Source: Pseudomonadota bacterium (lineage in GTDB: Bacteria; Pseudomonadota; Gammaproteobacteria; Burkholderiales; Sulfuricellaceae). Taken from it: 6,504 nucleotides of DNA. Below, piece by piece: positions 1 through 4,523 of the stretch; within the stretch, counting starts at the first letter, position 1, and each line of letters starts with the position of its first letter. The stretch lies in assembly GCA_021783895.1 (NCBI GenBank), contig JAJXTJ010000073.1, forward strand, positions 1 to 6,504, given 5' to 3'. The position numbers were made by a program, and so were the translations under genes. The notes beneath the pieces were generated by a model. That model searched no databases. It saw only the letters and a list, made by a program, of their open reading frames with translations, and was not told where the DNA came from.

Positions 1-627
1 TGTCGAGAGAGCCGTACTGGCCAGCCATTTGACGGCTGTCTTGGGGCCGACCTTGTCCACGCCCGGCACGCCGTCTGACGTGTCGCCGACCAAAGACAGG
101 TAATCGACGATGCGCGTGGCGGGCACGCCGAACTTGGCGGCGACGCCAGCTTCGTCGAGCTTTTCGTTGCTCATGGTGTTGACCAGGGTAACGTGCGGAT
201 TGACCAGCTGCGCCATGTCCTTGTCGCCGGTCGAGATCACGGTGCGGATGCCTTGGCGCCAAGCCAGTTCGGACAGGGTGCCGATCACGTCGTCGGCCTC
301 CACCCCGTCCACCATCAGCAATGGCCAGCCCATGGCGCGGATCGCCTCGTGCAGCGGCTCGATCTGGCGCACCAGGTCGTCCGGCATCGGCGGGCGGTGG
401 GCCTTGTATTGCGGGTAGAGGTCGTCGCGGAAGGTTTTCCCCTTGGCGTCGAACACACAGGCGCTGTAATCGGCGCTATAATCCTTGTGCAGGCGGCGCA
501 GCATGTTGAGCACGCCGTAGATTGCACCAGTCGGCTCGTTGTGGCGGTTGCGCAGATCCGGCAGCGCGTGAAAAGCGCGATACAGATACGACGATCCGTC
601 CACCAGCAGCAGCGTTTTATTTTCCAT
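1..627 (-). CDS. polA: DNA polymerase I, N-terminal 5' nuclease domain (partial, 3' end beyond window)
   Basis: DNA polymerase I removes RNA primers and flaps with its 5' nuclease and fills the gaps during lagging-strand maturation and excision repair in the cytoplasm. The 209 codons present start with [20 protein letters not shown] and cover the 5'-3' exonuclease (FEN-like) domain. The acidic metal ligands are all visible: D10, D60 (FDAKG), E110/D112/D113 (VEADD), D135/D137 (GDKD) and D182/D185, followed by the helix-3-turn-helix DNA-binding stretch [13 protein letters not shown] (186-198). [12 protein letters not shown] (74-85) is the helical-arch region. Against E. coli Pol I, the acidic residues are offset by a constant 3 positions as I recall that numbering. 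The reading frame runs off the left edge, so the proofreading-like and polymerase domains cannot be seen. A full protein of about 900 residues is expected. The only Shine-Dalgarno-like match before the ATG is a weak GGAAAG about 13 nt upstream. The LOG-family gene starts divergently 19 bp away. Confidence 0.97.
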   Translation of the reverse strand, partial: MENKTLLLVDGSSYLYRAFHALPDLRNRHNEPTGAIYGVLNMLRRLHKDYSADYSACVFDAKGKTFRDDLYPQYKAHRPPMPDDLVRQIEPLHEAIRAMGWPLLMVDGVEADDVIGTLSELAWRQGIRTVISTGDKDMAQLVNPHVTLVNTMSNEKLDEAGVAAKFGVPATRIVDYLSLVGDTSDGVPGVDKVGPKTAVKWLASTALST

Positions 628-646
628 TTGCGGTTAAACTTTCCAC

Positions 647-1375
647 ATGAACGGCTCAGAAAAAATCCCGAAAATACAGGGCACGGATGTTGCCACTCAC
701 GCCTTTTCCGCCAGGGAATCCTGGCGCGTGTTCGAGATTATGGCAGAATTCGTCGAGTCGACGGAGCGCCTGAGTTGCATCCGTCCGGCGGTGAGCATCT
801 TCGGCAGCGCCCGCACCCTGCCCGACCATGCTTATTACAAGTTGACCGAGGAGATTTCCCGGCAGCTGTCCGATGCCGGCTTCAGCGTGATTTCAGGCGG
901 CGGCCCGGGCATCATGGAGGCGGCCAACAAGGGCGCCTTTTTCGGCAAATCCCCCAGCGTCGGACTGAACATCCAGCTGCCGCACGAACAGCATACCAAC
1001 CTCTACCAGAACATCAGCCAGACCTTCCGCCATTTCTTCGCGCGCAAGGTCATGTTCGTCAAGTTCGCCACGGCTTATGTCGTGATGCCCGGCGGCTTCG
1101 GCACCCTGGACGAGCTGATGGAGGCGCTGACCCTGGTGCAGACCGGCAAGACCCGCAAGATTCCGATCATCCTGGTGCATGAGCCCTACTGGCGCGGCCT
1201 GGTGGACTGGTTCAAGGATACCCTGGTCAGGGAGGGAACGATCGATATCGCCGACTTGGGCTTGATCCAGCTTATCGACGAGCCCAAGGACGTGATTGAA
1301 GCCATCTTCAAATATTATGAAACCCGCGGTTTCGAGCCTTCAGCCGCCGAGCAGGAAATGCTGCTCAGCCTGTAA
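647..1375 (+). CDS. LOG-family (TIGR00730) nucleotide 5'-monophosphate phosphoribohydrolase
   Basis: This 242-residue Rossmann-fold protein belongs to the LOG / 'lysine decarboxylase-like' family. Characterised members cleave the N-glycosidic bond of nucleoside 5'-monophosphates (AMP or cytokinin riboside monophosphate), giving free base and ribose 5-phosphate; the old lysine decarboxylase label is wrong. The beta-strand/phosphate loop is SIFGSAR (50-56), the glycine-rich loop SGGGPGIMEAANKG lies at 83-96, and the signature PGGFGTLDE lies at 148-156. The expected catalytic pair, R133 (ARK) and E156, is present with the 23-residue spacing found in characterised LOG enzymes. About 45 residues precede the fold; this extension, with WRVFEIMAEFVE (26-37), is typical of the longer proteobacterial subgroup, which supports the ATG at 647 although no good Shine-Dalgarno sequence precedes it. 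The gene is divergent from polA. In bacteria the physiological substrate is usually untested, so I give no gene symbol. Confidence 0.93.
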   Translation: MNGSEKIPKIQGTDVATHAFSARESWRVFEIMAEFVESTERLSCIRPAVSIFGSARTLPDHAYYKLTEEISRQLSDAGFSVISGGGPGIMEAANKGAFFGKSPSVGLNIQLPHEQHTNLYQNISQTFRHFFARKVMFVKFATAYVVMPGGFGTLDELMEALTLVQTGKTRKIPIILVHEPYWRGLVDWFKDTLVREGTIDIADLGLIQLIDEPKDVIEAIFKYYETRGFEPSAAEQEMLLSL

Positions 1376-1390
1376 GTCCTTCAAAAAATG

Positions 1391-1396
1391 TATAAT
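1391..1396 (+). promoter_or_regulatory. Likely -10 element of a promoter for the DUF2782 gene
   Basis: A perfect TATAAT lies in the 45-bp spacer after the LOG-gene stop codon. Transcription would begin near 1403, leaving a short leader of about 18 nt that still contains the AAGGA ribosome binding site. No good -35 hexamer is seen at 16-18 bp upstream, which falls in the last codons and stop of the LOG gene, so the assignment rests on the -10 match and its position. Confidence 0.5.
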
Positions 1397-1409
1397 GACA
1401 TTCTGTTCT

Positions 1410-1414
1410 AAGGA
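1410..1414 (+). promoter_or_regulatory. Ribosome binding site of the DUF2782 gene
   Basis: AAGGA stands 6 nt before the ATG at 1421, in an A-rich context. It is one of only two clear Shine-Dalgarno sequences in the window and fixes the start of this small gene. Confidence 0.75.
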
Positions 1415-1420
1415 AAAAAT

Positions 1421-1765
1421 ATGCGCGCCCTGATCGCCCTGTTCCTGATTGCCCTGACACTGCCTGCCTTTGCGGAGGGCGCCAAACCCCTGCCGAAGGA
1501 TCTGCAGCCGCTGCCCGAGTCTCCGCCGGCACCGGTCAGAGCGGAACCCGACCAGGCCTTCGAACCGCAGGTAACCATTATCAAGCGCGGTGAGGAAAAG
1601 GTTGAGGAATACCGCATCAACGGCAGGCTGTACATGATGAAAGTCACGCCGCCCCATGGTGTGCCCTATTACCTGGTTGACCAGAAGGGGGACGGACAGT
1701 TTTCCCGTCAGGACCACCTCGATTCCGGCGTGCGCGTGCCGCAGTGGGTGCTGATCCGGTTTTGA
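1421..1765 (+). CDS. Exported DUF2782 family protein of unknown function
   Basis: This 114-residue protein starts with a clear Sec signal peptide: MR, a hydrophobic core (ALIALFLIALTLP) and a likely cleavage after AFA at residue 18. A proline-rich linker (about 22-42, with PLPKDLQPLPESPPAP) follows, then a compact domain from about 48 to the C-terminus with VTIIKRGEEKVEEYRINGRL, VTPPHGVPYYLVD and the ending PQWVLIRF. This layout matches the DUF2782 family, small proteobacterial periplasmic proteins often encoded near polA and thrB. The signal peptide has no lipobox cysteine, so it is probably soluble in the periplasm. Nothing catalytic is visible and I do not assign a function. A -10 element and an AAGGA site just upstream suggest it can be transcribed separately from the LOG gene. 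It is followed by the heptamer-repeat spacer and then by thrB. Confidence 0.88.
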   Translation: MRALIALFLIALTLPAFAEGAKPLPKDLQPLPESPPAPVRAEPDQAFEPQVTIIKRGEEKVEEYRINGRLYMMKVTPPHGVPYYLVDQKGDGQFSRQDHLDSGVRVPQWVLIRF

Positions 1766-1769
1766 AAGA

Positions 1770-1866
1770 CAGCTGTCAGGTGCCAGCCATCAGCGGTCAG
1801 TTAAGGAGGTGCACCTCGCTTCTTCAAGCTGACAACTGATAGCTGATAGCTGAAAACTAAAAACTC
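1770..1866 (+). repeat. Two opposed arrays of 7-bp repeats forming a large imperfect inverted repeat
   Basis: The left half holds five consecutive heptamers, each beginning with CAG: CAGCTGT (1770), CAGGTGC (1777), CAGCCAT (1784), CAGCGGT (1791) and CAGTTAA (1798). The right half holds the reverse-complement type in register: CAAGCTG (1825), ACAACTG (1832), ATAGCTG (1839), ATAGCTG (1846), then decayed AAAACTA (1853) and AAAACTC (1860). The two halves pair: 1784-1802 against 1834-1852 gives 16 Watson-Crick pairs plus one G-U in 19 positions. The loop contains the 12-bp palindrome GAGGTGCACCTC (1806-1817), and a 10-bp palindrome GACAGCTGTC sits at 1768-1777. The block fills nearly the whole DUF2782-thrB spacer and ends one base before the thrB ATG. 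It looks like a dispersed intergenic repeat of the short tandem heptamer kind; that other copies exist in the genome is inference. Confidence 0.75.
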
Positions 1867-1867
1867 C

Positions 1868-2815
1868 ATGTCTGTTTTTACCCCCGTTTCCAGGGATGAA
1901 CTTGCCGTCTGGCTGAGGAACTATTCCCTCGGCACTCTGGCCGATCTGCAGGGCATTGCCTCCGGCATCGAAAATACCAATTATTTCGTCACCACCAGTC
2001 ATGCACGCTACGTGCTGACTCTGTTCGAGACGCTCACCCGCGAGGAGCTGCCGTTTTTTCTCAACCTGCTCGATCACCTCGCCTCTCACGGCATCCCTTG
2101 CCCGCGGCCGATCGCCAGCCTGGACAACAATTTTCTCGGCGAATTGAACGGCAAGCCGGCGTGCATCGTCAGCTGCCTCGAAGGCAAGTCGCTGGATCAG
2201 CCGAGTTCGGCCCATTGTGCCCAGGTGGGTGAAATGCTCGCGGACATGCACCTCGCCGGTCGTTCCTATAAGGCTGAAATGCCGAACCCGCGCGGCCCTG
2301 CCTGGTGGAGGGCGACCGCGCCGCTGGTTTTGCCCAAGCTGCAACCCGAGGAAACCGAACTGCTCAATCAGGAAATCGCCCATCAGTCCGGATTCCGCTT
2401 CGAGGAGCTGCCGCGCGGCATTATCCACAGCGACCTGTTCCGCGATAACGTATTGTTCAAGGACGATACCCTGAGCGGCGCGATCGATTTCTATTACGCC
2501 TGTAGCGGCGCATGGCTTTACGACCTGGCAATCACGGTGAACGACTGGTGCGTCACCGGGGATGGCTCGCTGGATAGGGAGCGGGCGAGTGCCATGCTGC
2601 AAGCCTATCATGGCACTCGCCCGCTCTCGGCAATGGAGCAGGAGGCGTGGCCGACCATGCTGCGGGCGGGAGCCCTGCGCTTCTGGCTGTCGCGCCTTTA
2701 CGATTTCCATTTCCCACGGCCGGGTGAACTCACTTATGCCAAGGACCCGGCCCATTTTCGGCGTATCCTGCAGCGACATGTGGCGATGCCATCGGAATTG
2801 CCGCACTTATTGTAA
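1868..2815 (+). CDS. thrB: Homoserine kinase, protein-kinase-like (ThrB_alt) type
   Basis: It phosphorylates L-homoserine with ATP to O-phospho-L-homoserine, the step before threonine synthase in threonine synthesis, in the cytoplasm. The 315-residue product belongs to the aminoglycoside phosphotransferase/choline-kinase fold group (TIGR00938 type), not the GHMP kinase family of E. coli ThrB. The N-terminus MSVFTPVSRDEL is typical of this family and supports the ATG at 1868. SGIENTNYFV (32-41) forms the nucleotide loop. The catalytic loop is HSDLFRDNVLF (187-197), with the presumed base D189 and metal-binding N194, and the DFG-like metal site is IDF (206-208) with D207. LYDLAITVNDWC (217-228) follows, as in homologues. 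Length is normal and no key residue is missing. There is no Shine-Dalgarno sequence: the heptamer-repeat block runs up to the start codon. Other APH-fold kinases are possible in principle, but the whole-length pattern fits homoserine kinase. Confidence 0.93.
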   Translation: MSVFTPVSRDELAVWLRNYSLGTLADLQGIASGIENTNYFVTTSHARYVLTLFETLTREELPFFLNLLDHLASHGIPCPRPIASLDNNFLGELNGKPACIVSCLEGKSLDQPSSAHCAQVGEMLADMHLAGRSYKAEMPNPRGPAWWRATAPLVLPKLQPEETELLNQEIAHQSGFRFEELPRGIIHSDLFRDNVLFKDDTLSGAIDFYYACSGAWLYDLAITVNDWCVTGDGSLDRERASAMLQAYHGTRPLSAMEQEAWPTMLRAGALRFWLSRLYDFHFPRPGELTYAKDPAHFRRILQRHVAMPSELPHLL

Positions 2816-2895
2816 GGAATAAAAAACCTTGATTGATCCACGAAAATCACGAAAGGCACAAAACAAATCAAAAAGTCGAACAGACCAAGTCATTC

Positions 2896-2906
2896 ACCCA
2901 TTGGGT
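2896..2906. promoter_or_regulatory. Short perfect dyad, possible operator
   Basis: ACCCA-T-TGGGT is perfectly symmetric around a single central base. A hairpin with a 1-nt loop is unlikely to form, so protein binding is a better reading than an RNA structure. It lies 62 bp before the membrane-protein start codon. Such an 11-bp dyad can occur by chance. Confidence 0.25.
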
Positions 2907-2912
2907 AAATAT

Positions 2913-2926
2913 CTACAGTACTGTAG
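2913..2926. promoter_or_regulatory. 14-bp perfect palindrome, possible operator
   Basis: CTACAGTACTGTAG is identical on both strands and lies 41 bp before the ATG of the BPSS1780-family gene, where a repressor or activator could act. It is not a LexA box, which has CTGT and ACAG half-sites in the opposite order, and it does not match another operator I know. It may instead be the central part of the surrounding repeat. Confidence 0.35.
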
Positions 2927-2958
2927 CTCTTTGAATATTTTCGTGGACTAACTTTTAT

Positions 2959-2962
2959 AGGA
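2959..2962 (+). promoter_or_regulatory. Ribosome binding site of the BPSS1780-family gene
   Basis: AGGA lies 5 nt before the ATG at 2968, in the context ATAGGATAAAC. It supports this start over the other ATG and GTG codons further into the gene. Confidence 0.6.
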
Positions 2963-2967
2963 TAAAC

Positions 2968-3714
2968 ATGGAGATCCGTAAAATCAATGCCGGACAGGGT
3001 TGGCAGTGGATAGTGGGCGGCTTCGCCCTGTTCCGGAAAAATCCGCCGATCTGGATCACGCTGTTCGTGATCTATTTCCTGGTCGTTATCGTGGTTTCCG
3101 TCATTCCTGTGGTAGGGCCGCTGGTGATGACACTGCTGGCGCCGGTATTTACCGCAGGCTTCATGCTGGCCTGTCGCGACGTAGAGGCGGGTGAAGAACT
3201 TGAGCTGGGCTATCTGATAGCAGGATTCAAACACAACGCCGGTCAGCTCATTACCGTGGGCGGCCTGTATCTGGTGGGTTCGATCACCATCCTGGGGCTG
3301 ATGATGATGGCTGGCGGCGGCTCCATTCTCGGCTCGGCGGCGCTGGAACAGATGCGAGGCACTGAGATGAACGCGGTGATGGCGGGAGCGACGGGGGACA
3401 TGCTGATTTCCCTGCTGGTTGCCATGGCAGTATTGGTCCCGCTGTTGATGGCGTACTGGTTCGCCCCGGCGCTGGTGATGCTGGGCAACGTGAAGGCCGT
3501 GGACGCGATGAAGCTGAGCTTTATGGGTTCCCTGCGCAATATGTGGCCGTTTCTGGTTTACGGGGTAATTGCCTTTGTCCTGATGATGATCGCCATGATC
3601 CCCTTCGGCCTCGGCATGCTGATTCTGGTGCCGGTACTGAACGCCTCGATCTATTTGGGCTACAAGGATATTTTTTCGGCTGCGCCAGATTTAACCGTCG
3701 ATGACCAAAGATAG
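2968..3714 (+). CDS. BPSS1780-family multi-pass inner-membrane protein
   Basis: This 248-residue protein has long hydrophobic stretches that I read as about five or six membrane segments: roughly 27-48 (WITLFVIYFLVVIVVSV), 49-68, 92-116, 145-171 and two closely packed segments between 193 and 230. The N-terminus MEIRKINAGQGWQWIVGGFALF and the end IYLGYKDIF (228-236) match the pattern of the BPSS1780 family, first named from a Burkholderia pseudomallei locus tag and common in betaproteobacteria. The DVEAGEELELGYLIAGFK loop (71-88) between the second and third segments is charged. No transport or enzyme motif is visible and the function is unknown. It has its own AGGA site and a 152-bp AT-rich spacer carrying palindromes upstream, so separate control from thrB is plausible. 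The next gene is convergent. Confidence 0.8.
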   Translation: MEIRKINAGQGWQWIVGGFALFRKNPPIWITLFVIYFLVVIVVSVIPVVGPLVMTLLAPVFTAGFMLACRDVEAGEELELGYLIAGFKHNAGQLITVGGLYLVGSITILGLMMMAGGGSILGSAALEQMRGTEMNAVMAGATGDMLISLLVAMAVLVPLLMAYWFAPALVMLGNVKAVDAMKLSFMGSLRNMWPFLVYGVIAFVLMMIAMIPFGLGMLILVPVLNASIYLGYKDIFSAAPDLTVDDQR

Positions 3715-3868
3715 GCGCCTCCAGGCGACGCGAATAGACCTCAATTTACCTTCTTTGATTTTAACCGTTGTTGCTCTCTACCATGATCTGGTGGTTTGCA
3801 GGCCTCCGGTTACCTTTTTGTTATGAGGCAACGCGGGCGTTCGAATTGCAAAGCGTATTGCGCCGCAT

Positions 3869-3893
3869 GTTATGTGCGCTACGCGCACACAAC
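3869..3893. terminator. Strong hairpin between convergent genes, possible bidirectional transcription end
   Basis: GTTATGTGCGC (3869-3879) pairs with GCGCACACAAC (3883-3893) across the loop TAC, giving 10 pairs out of 11 with one A-C mismatch. It begins 4 bp past the stop codon of the minus-strand carbonic anhydrase-like gene and lies about 155 bp after the plus-strand membrane-protein gene. No run of T follows on either strand, so it is not a textbook intrinsic terminator. It could block 3' exonucleases or mark a termination zone. The remaining spacer (3715-3868) shows only a short CGCCT-CC-AGGCG dyad and no gene. Confidence 0.45.
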
Positions 3894-3897
3894 CCCC

Positions 3898-4449
3898 TCA
3901 CTCCTGCCGGTAATTTCCCGCCAGCCTGACGTAATGCGCCGCGGAATAGGCAAAGTGCGCCAGTTCTCCCTCGGTGAGGGGCCGCAGCTGTTTCGCGGGT
4001 CGGCCCAGATATAAATAACCGCTCTCCAGTATCCTTCCCTCCGGCACCAGGCTGCCTGCGCCGAGCATCACGCGCGGTTGCAGCACGGCCTTGTCCATCA
4101 CGATGGAACCCATTCCGATCAGGCATTCGTCGCCGATCTCGCAGCCGTGCAGGATGACGTTGTGGCCCACGGTCACCCGGTCGCCAATGATCAGCGCCGA
4201 ACCGCTGTCGGGACGGTCCGAGCGGTGGTGGCTGACGTGCAAGGTGCACAGATCCTGGATGTTGGTTTCGATGCCGATGCGAATGAAATTGACGTCGCCG
4301 CGCACGATCGTGTTGCACCACACCGAGGCGCGTTCGCCGATCACCACGTCGCCGATGACTTGGGCGCTGGGGTGGATGTGGGCCGAGGCCGCGATTTTCG
4401 GGGTACAGCCCTGATAGGGCGCGATGTTGGAGCCGACTTGATTTTGCAT
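3898..4449 (-). CDS. Gamma-class carbonic anhydrase-like hexapeptide-repeat protein (YrdA type)
   Basis: This is a left-handed beta-helix protein, expected to form trimers, in which hexapeptide repeats such as IGDVVIG, ALIIGDRVTVG and CLIGMGSIVM build the coil. Numbered from this ATG, the features of gamma carbonic anhydrases are present: R50 and D52 in VRGD, Q65 in NIQD, and the three zinc-ligand histidines H71 (CTLHV), H96 (VGHN) and H101 (LHG), with the expected five-residue spacing of the last two. LGAGSLVPEG and ESGYLYLGRPAKQLRPL at the C-terminus match E. coli YrdA closely. Carbonic anhydrase activity is unproven for much of this subgroup; metal binding is more secure than the reaction. 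The frame also allows a GTG start at 4476 (9 extra residues). I prefer the ATG at 4449 because a minus-strand -10 element at 4481-4486 would begin transcription at about the GTG itself. The gene is divergent from prlC. Confidence 0.9.
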   Translation of the reverse strand: MQNQVGSNIAPYQGCTPKIAASAHIHPSAQVIGDVVIGERASVWCNTIVRGDVNFIRIGIETNIQDLCTLHVSHHRSDRPDSGSALIIGDRVTVGHNVILHGCEIGDECLIGMGSIVMDKAVLQPRVMLGAGSLVPEGRILESGYLYLGRPAKQLRPLTEGELAHFAYSAAHYVRLAGNYRQE

Positions 4450-4480
4450 GATCCCAGGCCAATATGATGTAAACACTCAT

Positions 4481-4486
4481 AGTATA
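4481..4486 (-). promoter_or_regulatory. Possible -10 element for the carbonic anhydrase-like gene
   Basis: Read on the minus strand this is TATACT, one mismatch from the consensus. Transcription would start near 4474, leaving about 25 nt before the ATG at 4449. The -35 position shows no good match. It overlaps the plus-strand -10 of prlC. Confidence 0.35.
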
Positions 4487-4488
4487 AT
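4483..4488 (+). promoter_or_regulatory. Likely -10 element of the prlC promoter
   Basis: A perfect TATAAT lies 35 bp before the prlC ATG. Transcription from about 4495 would give a leader of about 29 nt. No convincing -35 hexamer is found 16-18 bp upstream, and I see no clear heat-shock sigma-32 signature, although prlC is under heat-shock control in E. coli. Confidence 0.5.
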
Positions 4489-4523
4489 CCGTTCCCGTTT
4501 TGCCTAACCAGAGACCTTAACAA

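Larger units (their letters stand above)
2837..2947. repeat. Spacer element bounded by an 11-bp perfect inverted repeat
   Basis: TCCACGAAAAT (2837-2847) is repeated as its exact reverse complement ATTTTCGTGGA (2937-2947), 89 bp apart. On the left the arm continues as degenerate 9-bp units: CACGAAAAT (2839), CACGAAAGG (2848) and CACAAAACA (2857). Inside lie two more dyads, ACCCATTGGGT (2896-2906) and CTACAGTACTGTAG (2913-2926). The block takes up most of the 152-bp spacer between thrB and the membrane-protein gene and is clearly AT-richer than the coding regions. Phrases built on CACGAAA recur in intergenic DNA of many bacteria, so I infer a dispersed, probably non-autonomous repeat. No ORF is seen in it. 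Confidence 0.55.

Noticed and set aside
193..1182. 329-codon plus-strand open frame across polA and into the LOG gene
   Set aside because: It overlaps two confidently identified genes, has an Arg/His/Gly-rich composition typical of out-of-frame GC-rich DNA, and shows no domain.
1803..1833. Small gene using the AAGGAGGT sequence
   Set aside because: The only start nearby, GTG at 1809, overlaps the SD itself and the frame closes after seven codons; no ATG, GTG or TTG lies at usable spacing.
1790..2806. 338-codon minus-strand open frame antisense to thrB
   Set aside because: It mirrors thrB almost end to end, has no recognisable motif, and its ends fall in the repeat spacer; it is a shadow of the thrB reading frame.
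2913..2926. LexA (SOS) box
   Set aside because: The half-sites are ACAG then CTGT, the reverse of the CTGT-N8-ACAG order.
2931..2959. Promoter TTGAAT - 17 bp - TTTATA before the membrane-protein gene
   Set aside because: Transcription would start at about 2966, after the AGGA ribosome binding site, giving an almost leaderless mRNA; the matches are also only partial.
3716..3727. Terminator formed by CGCCT-CC-AGGCG after the membrane-protein stop
   Set aside because: The stem is only 5 bp with a 2-nt loop and there is no T-tract.
3869..3893. Integron attC site
   Set aside because: attC sites run RYYYAAC ... GTTRRRY on the top strand; here GTT comes first and AAC last, both cores deviate, and no cassette or integrase is nearby.
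3796..4014. 72-codon plus-strand frame in the spacer after the membrane-protein gene
   Set aside because: Half of it is antisense to the carbonic anhydrase-like gene, no ribosome binding site is seen, and no family is recognisable.
3821..4480. 219-codon minus-strand frame overlapping the carbonic anhydrase-like gene, with an ATG at 4480
   Set aside because: The product is Arg/His/Pro-rich low-quality sequence, whereas the neighbouring frame encodes all gamma carbonic anhydrase motifs.
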